This document shows positions 1 to 9,368 of a stretch of DNA of 64,000 bases, in pieces. Source of the DNA: Vibrio lentus. Its GTDB lineage: Bacteria; Pseudomonadota; Gammaproteobacteria; Enterobacterales; Vibrionaceae. The stretch spans positions 62,001-126,000 of the forward strand of contig NZ_MCZK01000158.1 of NCBI RefSeq assembly GCF_002875945.1. Reading direction: 5' to 3'. Numbering within the stretch: the stretch's first letter is position 1; every line of letters starts with the position of its first letter. Both the position numbers and the translations under genes were made by a program. Below the pieces are notes generated by a model, which was not told the origin of the DNA, searched no databases, and saw only the letters and a list, made by a program, of their open reading frames with translations.

Positions 1-528
1 GATACCCAAGTACGTCATGAGCTGATTTCTCAGATTCGTAAAATCTTTAAGAAGCAGGGTGTGACGGCTATTTTTGTTACTCACAGTCGTGAAGAGGCGT
101 TTGCCTTTGCTGACAAGATGGCGGTAATGAATCATGGTGTCATCGAACAATACGGCTCGGCGTCAGAATTGTACTTCCACCCATCAAGCAAGTTTGTTGC
201 AGACTTCTTGGGCGGTGGTAGTTATTTAGGTGCGCAACGTATTTCTGAACATGAGTTTGAGACAAGCTTAGGTTTGATTGAAGCGAAAGCGCAGACTCAG
301 ATCGAAATTGGTGCTGAATGTGCGTTGTTGTTAAGGCCTCAGCATATTGTGGCGAGCCACGATGTCGACAGTAATTTGTCGGTATTGGAACAGCAGTTTA
401 TGGGTGACCACTGTCGTTATGTGATTGAAGCTAATGGCCAGAAATTATTAGCAACGTCTTCAGAAGCGCTTGAGTTCGGTATGCCGGTAACGGTTAAAGT
501 CGACACCAAAGGCGTATTGGCGTTCTAA
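1..528 (+). CDS. fbpC: ABC transporter ATP-binding protein, FbpC-like (5' end outside window)
   Basis: The frame is open from base 1, so the gene begins before the window; about 175 residues are visible. They start just downstream of where the ABC signature and Walker B would lie and include the H-loop (FVTHS) followed by a typical ATPase C-terminus ending the nucleotide-binding domain near VADFLGG. The rest resembles a TOBE domain (ALLLRPQHI). This layout is typical of the CysA/PotA/FbpC class that energises periplasmic-binding-protein importers at the inner membrane. The iron(III) assignment rests on the VC0608-VC0610-like position next to the chitin cluster, not on a substrate motif, so thiamine, spermidine or sulfate importers are possible alternatives. 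Confidence 0.85.
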   Translation, partial: DTQVRHELISQIRKIFKKQGVTAIFVTHSREEAFAFADKMAVMNHGVIEQYGSASELYFHPSSKFVADFLGGGSYLGAQRISEHEFETSLGLIEAKAQTQIEIGAECALLLRPQHIVASHDVDSNLSVLEQQFMGDHCRYVIEANGQKLLATSSEALEFGMPVTVKVDTKGVLAF

Positions 529-555
529 CAAAGTCCAACTCGAAATTATAGTGAC

Positions 556-588
556 AAAAAAGCCCAGCACTTTAATCAAGTACTGGGC
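556..588 (-). terminator. Rho-independent terminator of the chitin operon
   Basis: GCCCAG and CTGGGC arms (562-567 and 583-588), extended inward with one mismatch, form a stem. On the minus strand it is followed by a run of six T (556-561). It lies about 75 bp past the stop of the phosphohexomutase gene and probably ends the whole minus-strand operon. Confidence 0.75.
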
Positions 589-664
589 AAGAGTTCTTCA
601 CTTATAGGCGTTAACAAGGCAGTGATTTGTTAAATCCTATACAAAACTGCTGCACTCTATAAGC

Positions 665-2077
665 CTATAGAGAGAGGAAGTCTTTCACTTTTTGAAGAAC
701 ATGTTCTGCAGTGTCTTTATCTTCCATTTCTGCGAAGATTCGTAGTAACGGCTCTGTTCCTGAGAAGCGAGCAATGACCCAGCCACCATTTTTGAAGTAC
801 ACCTTAGCGCCATCTTCATAGCTGACTTTTTCAATTTCGTATTCAAATTCAGGCAGTTGTTTCTCTACGTAGATCTTGGTGTAGAGCGCTTCTTTCTCTG
901 AAGGTTTGAATTTGCAATCTCCTTCTGCCGTATACGCATAACCATACTTAGAGTAGATTTCATCAAGCAGCTCAGAGAGTTTTTTACCTGTCACACTGAT
1001 CATCTCAACCAGTAAGCTCGAAGCAAACACGCCATCCTTACCTTTGATGTGGCCACGAATGGTTAAACCACCCGAGCTTTCGCCACCAATCAGTGAGTCG
1101 TCGACTTCCATTTGAGAGCTGATATGTTTGAAGCCTACAGGAACCTCAAAGCTCTTTTCACCATGATCCGCAGCGACTTTATCAAGTAGATGTGTGGTTG
1201 CGATATTACGTACTACAGAGCCTTTCCAGCCTTTGTATTCCAGCAGGTAGTAATAAAGCAATAGCAGCACTTCGTTAGGGTGAATGAAGTGACCTTTCTC
1301 ATCGATGATCCCCAAACGGTCGGCATCGCCATCGGTACCAATACCAATGTCGTAACCTTCAGCCGCAACTAAGTGCTTCAAGCGATACAGCGTTGCAGCA
1401 CTTGGCGAAGGCATCAATCCACCAAAGTCTGGGTTTTTACCATCGTTAATCACATCAACATCACAACGAGCACTGATTAACACGGTTTGCAGTGCGTTTT
1501 TTGCTACACCAAACATTGGGTCGATCAGGACTCGCAGGTTGGCTTGTTTAATCGATTCGATATCAATAGCGTTAATGATCGAGTCAACAAAGGCGTTCAT
1601 CGGATTGATGATTTCAATTTCTTTGTCGTTCAATGCTTGTTCAAAATCGACTCTTACGACATCTTCACTGGTTAAAGTCGAAATTTGTTGTTCGATCTTT
1701 TCTGTGATGATCTCATCAGCATCACGACCACCTTCAATGAAGATCTTTATGCCGTTATAGTCCGCTGGGTTATGAGAAGCAGTAATACACGCAGAGTAAA
1801 CACATCCCATTTCCTTCGCTTGGAACATCACGATAGGAGTCGGAACGAACTTGTCGATAAAGCTCACTTTGATGTTGTTGGCTGCCAATACTTCAGCAAA
1901 CCAGCACGCGGCTTTATCTGAAAGGAAGCGGCGGTCATAGCCGATAACGAAGCCATTTTTCGCTGCATCTTCATTATTGATGATGTTAGAGAGTGCTTGT
2001 GCCACTAAGCGAACGTTTTCTCTAGTGAACTCTTCACCAATAAACGCGCGCCAGCCGCCAGTACCAAATTTAATCAT
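665..2077 (-). CDS. Alpha-D-phosphohexomutase (probable GlcNAc-1-P/GlcNAc-6-P mutase)
   Basis: This 470-residue protein has all four loops of the phosphohexomutase superfamily: the phosphoserine loop TASHNP with catalytic Ser101, the metal loop TDGDADR (248-254), the sugar-specificity loop GGESSGG (331-337) and the phosphate-binding loop RFSGTEP (437-443). The family moves phosphate between the C1 and C6 hydroxyls of a hexose. As last gene of the chitin operon, directly after chitobiose phosphorylase, its likely job is turning GlcNAc-1-P into GlcNAc-6-P for the NagA/NagB route. That substrate is inferred from context; annotation as phosphoglucomutase or phosphomannomutase would also fit. ATG has an AAAGGA ribosome site. 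A weak CTCAAG/CTTGAG hairpin (2103-2124) lies in the gap to the upstream gene. Confidence 0.92.
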   Translation of the reverse strand: MIKFGTGGWRAFIGEEFTRENVRLVAQALSNIINNEDAAKNGFVIGYDRRFLSDKAACWFAEVLAANNIKVSFIDKFVPTPIVMFQAKEMGCVYSACITASHNPADYNGIKIFIEGGRDADEIITEKIEQQISTLTSEDVVRVDFEQALNDKEIEIINPMNAFVDSIINAIDIESIKQANLRVLIDPMFGVAKNALQTVLISARCDVDVINDGKNPDFGGLMPSPSAATLYRLKHLVAAEGYDIGIGTDGDADRLGIIDEKGHFIHPNEVLLLLYYYLLEYKGWKGSVVRNIATTHLLDKVAADHGEKSFEVPVGFKHISSQMEVDDSLIGGESSGGLTIRGHIKGKDGVFASSLLVEMISVTGKKLSELLDEIYSKYGYAYTAEGDCKFKPSEKEALYTKIYVEKQLPEFEYEIEKVSYEDGAKVYFKNGGWVIARFSGTEPLLRIFAEMEDKDTAEHVLQKVKDFLSL

Positions 2078-2151
2078 TAGAAAATCCTTTTAGTCTCACT
2101 ACCTCAAGCCAGTAAAGACTTGAGATAGGAGATGTTCATCAAATTAAGTGA

Positions 2152-4557
2152 TTAGCCGAGTACAACGATAACTTCGTTTACGCTGCCTTCTGCTTGTACT
2201 GGGATTGCGCCTTCAATCTGCTCACCGTTAATTGTGATAGAGGCAACGCCCTTACTTACTGAATTCGGGTTTTGCACTGTGATGTTGTAAGTCGCACCGC
2301 GCCATTGACGAGTTACCTCGAATTCTGGCCAATCAGTTGGGATACAAGGATCGACGGTTAAACCTTCAAAGCCTGTGCGAACACCAAGAATGAAGTTGGT
2401 TACCGCAAAGTAAGCCCAACCAGACGTACCGGTTAACCAAGGGTGGTTTGCACGGCCGTGGTCTTGGTGGTCTTTACCCATGATGAACTGCACGTACGAG
2501 TATGGTTCTGCGTAGCGTGTTTCAATCATGTCGTTTTGGTTGTATGGGTTTAGTGCGTCGTAGAATTTCATCGCACGGTCACCACGACCTAACTTAGCTT
2601 CAGCTACCCAAGCCCATGGGTTCGGGTGAGAGAAGATAGCGCCGTTCTCTTTAACGCCTTGGTAAACACGAGTCACAAAGCCGATATCGTCGTTTGGTGT
2701 AGCAAATGATGGAGAGTTTAGGTGTAAGCCGTACTCAGAGAATAAGTTCTCATCAACTGCGTCCATCGCTTTCTCACCGCGTTCTTGAGAAACAGCACCA
2801 GATAGTACTGCTAGCGTGTTTGACTCAAGGTGAACTCGACCTTCAGTTTGTTGAGCTGTACCAATCTTGTCGCCATTTTTAGTCAGACCACGGATGTACC
2901 AGCCACCTTCGTCATCCCAAAGGTGCGTTTCACAAGCTTCGCGAACGTTCGCTGCCATTTCTGTGTATTTAGTAACGTCAGCATCGTTATTACGGAACTT
3001 AGCTAGGTCTAAGAATTCTTGCAGAGCCCAGAAGTGTAGGAATGAAACCATTGAAGATTCACCACCACCTAGGTTCAAACAGTCATTCCAGTCTGCGCGA
3101 AGACCCTTACAGATACCTGTTTGACCTACGTATTCTGCAGAGAAGTTAAGTGCGGCTTTCATGTGTTCGTAAACCGTTGCTTCGCCACCATCTGCGTATG
3201 GAATCACTTCGTCAAAGAAATCGTGTTCACCCGTTTCCATCACGTATTTGATGATGGTTGGTACGATCCATAAGTGATCATCAGAACAGGTATCGTCAAT
3301 GCCGTGGATCTTATCGTCGTCTGAAGGCGTTGGAACAACCGTTGGCGATTTTGAAGGTTCAACGTCAGCTTTCTCTGGATCGAACCAGTCAGGATCGAAC
3401 AAGTGTAGACCGTAGCCCGCTTTCACTTGGCCACGAAGCAGATCGATAATACGCTTCTTGGTCATTTGTGGGTTGGCATGAGGTACTGAGATCGCGTCTT
3501 GCGCCGTATCACGGTAACCAAGTCCAGTTCGGCCACCGACTTCAATGAAGGATGCAAAGCGCGACCAAACCACACAGGTTTCTGCTTGGTAAAGCGTCCA
3601 CGTGTTGATCATGGTGTCCAAGCCTTCGTTTGGAGACTTAACTTGGAACTTGTTGCAGCGCTCGTCCCAGTGATCTTTGATGCCTTGGAATGCTGCGTCT
3701 ACGTTTGTTGTGTCTTGGTATTTCTCACGTAGGCGCTCACCGTTGCCTTTGCCGATACCTAGTACATATGCAAAGCGAACTTCTTCACCCGGTTGAATCG
3801 TAAATTGCTTATGCAGAGAACCACAGTGGTTGTAACAAGTTTGCGCGCTGTTAGAACACTTGCCATTTTCAACCGCAATTGGGTTTGCTTCGTCACGGTA
3901 CATACCAAGGAAGTTGTCACGTTGTCCGTCGTAGCTGTCTGGCGAGAAGGTTGATGCTAAGTAGTAAAAGCCTTCAAAGTCGTTAGTGTTGTAGTACAAG
4001 TCGTATTCCAGAACACCTTCTTGGTAAGACGTGCCCGCAGAGTACAAAGACATCTGATGGTTCTGGTTATCTGACTGAATGTGACTGAAAGAGAACTCAA
4101 CAAATGAGAAAGTGCTGATGGTTCTTGGCTTGTCAGTGTTGTTCTTTAGGACTACATCCCACACTTCTGCATCTTCGCCCTTAGGAACGAATAGCGTTTT
4201 AGTTGCTGTAATGCCGCTGTATTCACATTTGAACTTTGAGTATGACAGACCATGACGAACTTCGTAGTTCGCTTCATCTAGGCTTTTTGCCACTGGTTGC
4301 CAAGAGATAGACCAGTAATCACCTGTCTCATCATCACGCAGGTAAACATAGTGTCCTGGACGGTCGAATGTACCGTTTGGACGGAATTTAGTAACACGGT
4401 TGTATTCCGGAGAATTGTAGAACGAGTAACCGCCCGCATTGTGCGAAATCACGGTACAAAACTTTTCAGTACCTAGGTAGTTTGTCCAAGGTGCTGGTAC
4501 ATCAGGGCGAGTGATGACGTATTCGCGATTGTCGTTATCGAAATAGCCGTATTTCAT
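2152..4557 (-). CDS. chbP: N,N'-diacetylchitobiose phosphorylase (GH94)
   Basis: The cytoplasmic enzyme splits chitobiose with phosphate into GlcNAc-1-phosphate and GlcNAc, saving one ATP. The 801-residue sequence closely resembles the characterised Vibrio proteolyticus enzyme as I remember it. It has the N-terminal beta-sandwich, then the (alpha/alpha)6 barrel with RADWNDCLN, whose Asp492 matches the general acid in that numbering. I chose the ATG at 4557 (MKYGYF): the AAGGA site sits about 7 nt upstream, and this gives the family length. In-frame ATGs at 4563 and 4584 would add 2 or 9 residues. It lies between the GH20 hexosaminidase and the phosphohexomutase, so its product feeds the next gene's enzyme. 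Confidence 0.95.
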   Translation of the reverse strand: MKYGYFDNDNREYVITRPDVPAPWTNYLGTEKFCTVISHNAGGYSFYNSPEYNRVTKFRPNGTFDRPGHYVYLRDDETGDYWSISWQPVAKSLDEANYEVRHGLSYSKFKCEYSGITATKTLFVPKGEDAEVWDVVLKNNTDKPRTISTFSFVEFSFSHIQSDNQNHQMSLYSAGTSYQEGVLEYDLYYNTNDFEGFYYLASTFSPDSYDGQRDNFLGMYRDEANPIAVENGKCSNSAQTCYNHCGSLHKQFTIQPGEEVRFAYVLGIGKGNGERLREKYQDTTNVDAAFQGIKDHWDERCNKFQVKSPNEGLDTMINTWTLYQAETCVVWSRFASFIEVGGRTGLGYRDTAQDAISVPHANPQMTKKRIIDLLRGQVKAGYGLHLFDPDWFDPEKADVEPSKSPTVVPTPSDDDKIHGIDDTCSDDHLWIVPTIIKYVMETGEHDFFDEVIPYADGGEATVYEHMKAALNFSAEYVGQTGICKGLRADWNDCLNLGGGESSMVSFLHFWALQEFLDLAKFRNNDADVTKYTEMAANVREACETHLWDDEGGWYIRGLTKNGDKIGTAQQTEGRVHLESNTLAVLSGAVSQERGEKAMDAVDENLFSEYGLHLNSPSFATPNDDIGFVTRVYQGVKENGAIFSHPNPWAWVAEAKLGRGDRAMKFYDALNPYNQNDMIETRYAEPYSYVQFIMGKDHQDHGRANHPWLTGTSGWAYFAVTNFILGVRTGFEGLTVDPCIPTDWPEFEVTRQWRGATYNITVQNPNSVSKGVASITINGEQIEGAIPVQAEGSVNEVIVVLG

Positions 4558-4635
4558 TGTCATTTCCTTTTTAACAAACTGCATCTATGCAGCTAATTTT
4601 TAAATAGTGATGCTGAGTCTTATCTAACTGAGCAC

Positions 4636-4671
4636 CTTAATTTGAGTTAGTAACTTAATTTGAGTCAGCAA
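4636..4671. repeat. 18-nt tandem duplication between hexosaminidase and phosphorylase genes
   Basis: Two head-to-tail copies of an 18-nt unit beginning CTTAATTTGAGT (4636-4653 and 4654-4671) differ at two positions. They sit in the 146-bp gap between the GH20 and GH94 genes. The same gap has a CTGCAT-ct-ATGCAG hairpin (4579-4592) just upstream of the phosphorylase ribosome site. Confidence 0.7.
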
Positions 4672-4703
4672 TCGCTCGATGTGAGTGTCGCTTTGGTTTT
4701 GTT

Positions 4704-6650
4704 TTATTGAGCTTTCCAAGGGTTGCGATAGTCAACATTGAGTCTGTCGAGTAATGGCAAGTGCCCTTTAAGGCGAGATAGGTAATCTAGCCAGTTTCGG
4801 TTGTTTTTATGTGTCCAACATCCTTCAGCTAAAGCGCTAATTCTTGGGAATACCATGTAATCCATACGCTTTTGATTGGTGACGATCTCACACCATAGAG
4901 CACACTGAATTCCGCGGATCCGCTTACGAATTGGGTCGGTGTCGGATATTTCAGCAAGCGCTTCGTAGGTATAAGCTTGTTCTAATGGGATAACGGCAGC
5001 CCAATCTACGCCCGGCTCTTCCGGTGCATAATCTTGGGTCATGTCGAGATAGGTAAATTGTGCAGGTTGCAGTACCACATCAAAGCCTTGGCGAGCACAG
5101 TTCACAGCGGCTTCTTCACTGAGCCACGAGTAGATGATGGTCTCTTTACTGACTTTGTCGCCGTGCTGTGCTTCTTCCCAGCCCACCATGCGCTTGCCTA
5201 ACTGCTTAAGCTTGTTCTCGGCATAGCGGAATAGGTGGCCTTGTAGATCTTTGCTGTCTTGATATTGATGTTCTTTCATCAGAGCTTGAGCAGCAGGGCT
5301 GTTGCTCCACACGCCAGGTGGTACTTCATCTGCGCCCATGTGAATCAACTCGCTAGGGAAAAGCTCTGCCACTTCTTCAATAACGGCATCTAGGAATTGG
5401 TAAGTGCCTGGTAAACCTGGGTTTAACACATTGTCGTTGTAGTGCTGAATACTCTTGTATTGTGTGGTGTCTGCTTGCTCTACTAGCATGTCAGGCAGTG
5501 ACTTGATAGCGGCGCGGCAGTGTCCTGGGATATCGATTTCAGGAATAACAGTGATACTACGGTGCTCTGCGTATTCAATGACTTCACGAATTTGTTGTTG
5601 CGTGTAGAAGCCGCCATAGTTGTCAGCAAGGTGTGTGTATTGCGGTTCTAACGCATGGTCAGGGCCGCGCCAAGCGCCGATTTCAGTCAGCTGAGGTAGG
5701 CTCTTAATCTCAATTCTCCAACCTTCATCGTCAGTTAGGTGCCAATGAAATACGTTGAATTTGTAGTGCGCTAATTGATTGATTAAACGCTTAACTTGCT
5801 CTACCGAGTGGAAGTGACGAGCGCAGTCCAACATCATGCCTCGGTATTTGAAACGAGGCTGATCGGCGATTTTGCAACATGGAACAGAGAAGTTCTCGGC
5901 ATCCAGTTGTTGTACTAACTGAATCAAGCTTGCCACGGCGTGTGTGAAACCAGATTGGCTACCTGATTCAACCATTATCTGTTGTGCCGTGACGGTGAAC
6001 TTGTATTCGGCTTCATCTAAAGTCGGATTGCTGCGAAATAGAATGTCGCCGCTTTGGTCTTTTGAAAGTTCAGTTGAAAGTGCATTCGAAAGAGACAATT
6101 CAAAAGTTGAAATTAACTCTTGTTGCAGCCAAGAGACGGCTTTATCTGCAAGGTGAGATTGAACCTCAATCTTGCATTCGCTGCTTAGCGCGAAGCTACC
6201 TTGTTTAAGTTCGATCTGGTTCGGCTGAGGAATCAATGCCACTTGAGCTGCGCTCACTTCAGGAATTTGATTACGTTCACGATATGGTGAAGCCAGAACA
6301 ATCGGAGATATAGCAACAGGCAGTACCGATGCTTCTCCTTGGTGATGTGATTGGATAAAGGCATCATTAAGGCCATCTGAATAGAAGCGGAATGGGGCGC
6401 TTTGAATACTGAATTCAAGGTAGTAATGGTTGTTCGCCTTTAATACCGGAGAGCTTGGTTTGAACGAGCAAAAGCTTCCAACTTGAGTCAGTTCACCTTG
6501 CGATAAACTCTCAGGAAGGATGAATCGGTCAAAGGCAAAATGCAGTGACCAATCTTGTACGTCTAGGTCACTTAAGTTATGTACCGTAAGGCCGAATCGG
6601 CAGTTATTTTTTTGTTCAGAAAGAACAGCTAAGTCGATGCGATAATTCAT
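4704..6650 (-). CDS. Beta-N-acetylhexosaminidase, GH20, cytoplasmic
   Basis: GH20 enzymes remove terminal GlcNAc from chitooligosaccharides by substrate-assisted catalysis. The catalytic Asp-Glu pair is visible in HMGADEVPPGVW (Asp441-Glu442). It is preceded by the barrel strands RGMMLDCARHF (from 270) and FHWHLTDDEGWR (301-312), and an N-terminal beta-domain covers roughly residues 1-260. There is no signal peptide, so it should act in the cytoplasm on imported oligosaccharides longer than chitobiose, or on modified disaccharides. The 648-residue length fits the V. cholerae VC0613 type. The gene lies 12 bp downstream of the kinase gene, with a GGGAAG ribosome site before ATG. Confidence 0.93.
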   Translation of the reverse strand: MNYRIDLAVLSEQKNNCRFGLTVHNLSDLDVQDWSLHFAFDRFILPESLSQGELTQVGSFCSFKPSSPVLKANNHYYLEFSIQSAPFRFYSDGLNDAFIQSHHQGEASVLPVAISPIVLASPYRERNQIPEVSAAQVALIPQPNQIELKQGSFALSSECKIEVQSHLADKAVSWLQQELISTFELSLSNALSTELSKDQSGDILFRSNPTLDEAEYKFTVTAQQIMVESGSQSGFTHAVASLIQLVQQLDAENFSVPCCKIADQPRFKYRGMMLDCARHFHSVEQVKRLINQLAHYKFNVFHWHLTDDEGWRIEIKSLPQLTEIGAWRGPDHALEPQYTHLADNYGGFYTQQQIREVIEYAEHRSITVIPEIDIPGHCRAAIKSLPDMLVEQADTTQYKSIQHYNDNVLNPGLPGTYQFLDAVIEEVAELFPSELIHMGADEVPPGVWSNSPAAQALMKEHQYQDSKDLQGHLFRYAENKLKQLGKRMVGWEEAQHGDKVSKETIIYSWLSEEAAVNCARQGFDVVLQPAQFTYLDMTQDYAPEEPGVDWAAVIPLEQAYTYEALAEISDTDPIRKRIRGIQCALWCEIVTNQKRMDYMVFPRISALAEGCWTHKNNRNWLDYLSRLKGHLPLLDRLNVDYRNPWKAQ

Positions 6651-6662
6651 ATAACTTCCCTG

Positions 6663-7547
6663 CTAAGCCTGTTGATACAAGTTGTGTTGTGATTTTCCGG
6701 CAAACATCAATGCGCCTTCGATAGCGTCAAATTGAGGTTTAACGATCCATTGCTGTACTGGTGGCGATAGCCAGTTGAGAATGCGTTCAGCGATACTTCC
6801 CATTAAGCACACCTTGTCAGCGCCTTTTCGATGCAGCGCTAACACAAACATTTCGATATCGGCTGCAGTCTGCTTAAGCATCTCGATAGCCAGTTCGTCG
6901 CCTTCATTAGCGAGTTGAAAAATGACTGGAGAAAATTGACCGTAATCCTTTGGAATCGCGCCTTTCGACCACGCCACGATCGCATCAACATCATTATTGA
7001 AATGATTCATAACGTGTTGAGTCAGTGGAGTTTTGTTGCGAATGCCGTCTTCAGCGAGTAGAACCTGTTGAATTAAACGAAGGCCCATTACTGCGCCGCC
7101 ACCTTGGTCTGAAATTGGGAATTCACGACCGCCAACAACATGTTGCTCGCCGTTGTTTAAGTAGATGCCGCATGAACCTGTGCCACCGATCATGATTGCA
7201 CCGTCTTGGCCATTGTGAGCACCAATGCAAGCGCCGTAAGCGTCGGTATTTAGTGTCATGCTTGCGAAAGGGTGTGCTTGTGCCATGAAGTCGAGCCATG
7301 CTGATTTTTGCTCTGCGCCAGCCAGTGCTAATCCAACATGCATATTAGAAAAGTCATCAGAGTCGAGTTGGCCTTGTTGTGCGGCTTTGGTGATGGCATC
7401 AACAATCGAATTCATCGCAACATCAACACCCAATAGGATGTTGGCACTGCCGCTCTTAGCTTCACCAATCAGTTTGCCTTGGTCATCTCTAATTCGAGCT
7501 CGGCAAGAAGTGCCTCCACCATCAATACCTACGTAGTAAAGAGTCAT
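6663..7547 (-). CDS. gspK: Glucosamine kinase (BadF/BadG-type ATPase fold)
   Basis: This 294-residue protein belongs to the ASKHA sugar-kinase group. The N-terminal phosphate-1 loop GIDGGGTSCRA, the GGTGSCG loop (from about residue 121) and SDQGGGAVMG (146-155) are visible. The V. cholerae counterpart at this place was described as an ATP-dependent glucosamine-specific kinase of 294 residues; related proteins phosphorylate GlcNAc. It would capture GlcN released by the adjacent GH9 enzyme as GlcN-6-P. Its AAGGAG ribosome site lies inside the 3' end of the GH9 gene and the two genes are 2 bp apart, so translation is probably coupled. Specificity for GlcN over GlcNAc is carried over from the orthologue, not shown here. 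Confidence 0.88.
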   Translation of the reverse strand: MTLYYVGIDGGGTSCRARIRDDQGKLIGEAKSGSANILLGVDVAMNSIVDAITKAAQQGQLDSDDFSNMHVGLALAGAEQKSAWLDFMAQAHPFASMTLNTDAYGACIGAHNGQDGAIMIGGTGSCGIYLNNGEQHVVGGREFPISDQGGGAVMGLRLIQQVLLAEDGIRNKTPLTQHVMNHFNNDVDAIVAWSKGAIPKDYGQFSPVIFQLANEGDELAIEMLKQTAADIEMFVLALHRKGADKVCLMGSIAERILNWLSPPVQQWIVKPQFDAIEGALMFAGKSQHNLYQQA

Positions 7548-7549
7548 GA

Positions 7550-9271
7550 TTATTGCTCCTTACACTGTGCTAAATGGTTGAATTGTGCTGCTGTTGCCAG
7601 TAAGTACCACGCGCCATGAGGAATCCATTGTTCGCCCCAACGCCAGTTTTGTAGCATGTCGTCTTTTTGAGCTAGTGGATTGAATGCGATGTCTTGTTCA
7701 TCGTCAAAACCCGCCGTGATGCCGTTGCAGATCCCGCCTTTCGCATTAAAGAAACCAAGCTGTGGTAGATAGTCTGGGTTGTTATGACCGTGACCATCGA
7801 GCATGCACATGTGGTAAGGATTCAATCCTAAAATCCAATCAAGGCTGTTTTGTGAAAGCTGGATTAAGCGCTTTTGAAGATCGGTATCTTGAATGTGTGG
7901 TTGAACTAAGTACGCCATGGTCGTAATTGAACCAAGACGTGCGTTTTCACCTTGCCACCAGTAGCCGGTTTCGTTCTGTTGAGCGACAAAGAAGGCATCG
8001 CGCTTATCACCATCGACAGACTTAACGTATTGTCTTGGGTAGCCAAATGGGTTGATGACTTTGTCGGTAATATTGATTTCGAACTGACATGCTTTTTCAA
8101 CAACCGTGCGCGCTTGTTCTTTCAGTTCTGCATTGGTTTCATTGTCGATGTACTCGCACAGAGCAATCACTGGAAGGCCAGCTTCAGCTGCATGGAAATA
8201 AGGTCGAGAGCCATCAGAGTTTGCCGACCAGAAATGCGTAAATGAATCATCGGATTGCTGACGAGCGATCAAGCGATTAGCCCAAGTTCTTGCTTCTGAT
8301 AGATATTGAGAATCTTGTGTAACTCGGAACAACTCGTTGGCAGCGAGTAGGGCGCAATACTCATCGATGATGTTCTCTTCACCATCATTTAGGTATTGCA
8401 GGTTGTACTCTTTTAGGTGCCAGTAACCTTTCGTAGCGGTATCAAGATAGGTTTGGCTAGAGTAACTGCCAGAGGTTTCAAGTGCAGAAGCTGCGGCTAA
8501 TGCTGCAATAGCAACGCCTGCACCTTGTCGATAGCCCGCTTGCAAGTCGGTTGATTTATGGCCTTCTTGAGTAGCATAAGCGCAGATGTCGCGCTGATTG
8601 ATGTCTTTGCTCCACTTGTCGAATACCGTCATATAGAAGTATCCAGCCGCGTCTTGCATGCGCACTAAGAAGTCTGCACCGAATAGGGCTTCTTCCGTCA
8701 GGCGAGTCATGGAGAATTTCGGGAAGTCTGGATTATTGCTGGTTAAGCGCACGCTTTTAAGCATGTTCCAAACAACCATGGGAATCTGTTGAGGATTTAG
8801 GTAGTTGCCATAAGACAGGTGGCTAAAGTACTTGCTTACGTCACCGGATGCGTCGTACCAACCGCCATGGACATCGACGTATCTGTCAGTGCCCAGAATT
8901 TGCGCCTGTTGATCTTTTTTGTCGAAAGCGCCGCCACAACGTTGAGACTTAAAGTAATGAAGCACATCAGAAAACGTGTGGTTCATTAACAGGTTGCTAC
9001 CAATTTCAAAGACTTCTGAGCGTAGATTGTCAAAGCGTAGGTAGTAGCGACCAGGTTCAATGAATGAACTGAAATCGATGGTGAAGAATTGTCCTTGATG
9101 CCAGTTTGCTACGCGGCCTTGCTTTACAACATCGAAGTTGCCCACGGTAATATGGTTGTCGGCACACACTAAAAGTGCAGTCGTACTTGATAAGCGAGCT
9201 TTCTTAGTTTGTAAGATAGCCTGCTTTGGAGCCGTGGATTCGTAGCCAATATGGTTGGTCAATAACAGCAT
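7550..9271 (-). CDS. GH9 exo-beta-D-glucosaminidase-like enzyme
   Basis: The 573-residue protein has an N-terminal Ig-like domain of GH9 type (about 1-95) and a six-hairpin barrel. The nucleophile/base segment is GGWYDASGDVSKY (Asp140 and Asp144), a variant of the usual YDAGD. A C-terminal NETGYWWQGEN segment probably holds the acid Glu. Such genes are often labelled endoglucanase, but homologues in Vibrio and Photobacterium chitin loci act as exo-glucosaminidases on GlcN-containing oligosaccharides. There is no signal peptide, so it is cytoplasmic. I start at ATG 9271 because a GGAG site lies 7 nt upstream; the TTG one codon earlier is less likely. Confidence 0.9.
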   Translation of the reverse strand: MLLLTNHIGYESTAPKQAILQTKKARLSSTTALLVCADNHITVGNFDVVKQGRVANWHQGQFFTIDFSSFIEPGRYYLRFDNLRSEVFEIGSNLLMNHTFSDVLHYFKSQRCGGAFDKKDQQAQILGTDRYVDVHGGWYDASGDVSKYFSHLSYGNYLNPQQIPMVVWNMLKSVRLTSNNPDFPKFSMTRLTEEALFGADFLVRMQDAAGYFYMTVFDKWSKDINQRDICAYATQEGHKSTDLQAGYRQGAGVAIAALAAASALETSGSYSSQTYLDTATKGYWHLKEYNLQYLNDGEENIIDEYCALLAANELFRVTQDSQYLSEARTWANRLIARQQSDDSFTHFWSANSDGSRPYFHAAEAGLPVIALCEYIDNETNAELKEQARTVVEKACQFEINITDKVINPFGYPRQYVKSVDGDKRDAFFVAQQNETGYWWQGENARLGSITTMAYLVQPHIQDTDLQKRLIQLSQNSLDWILGLNPYHMCMLDGHGHNNPDYLPQLGFFNAKGGICNGITAGFDDEQDIAFNPLAQKDDMLQNWRWGEQWIPHGAWYLLATAAQFNHLAQCKEQ

Positions 9272-9333
9272 CAATGTTCTCCAAAAGCCCTAGTTTCTTA
9301 TGGCTAGGTACCTGAAATTTTTTAGGATAAATA

Positions 9334-9355
9334 GTTAGGGTCCGCAGACCCTAAC
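9334..9355 (-). other. Intercistronic perfect hairpin between transporter and enzyme genes
   Basis: A 9-bp perfect stem (GTTAGGGTC / GACCCTAAC) with a 4-nt loop lies 14 bp past the stop of the last ABC ATPase gene. No T-run follows on the minus strand, so it is not a standard terminator. It could protect the upstream transporter mRNA from 3' exonucleases or act as a processing point. Confidence 0.6.
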
Positions 9356-9368
9356 GGGCATTTATTGC

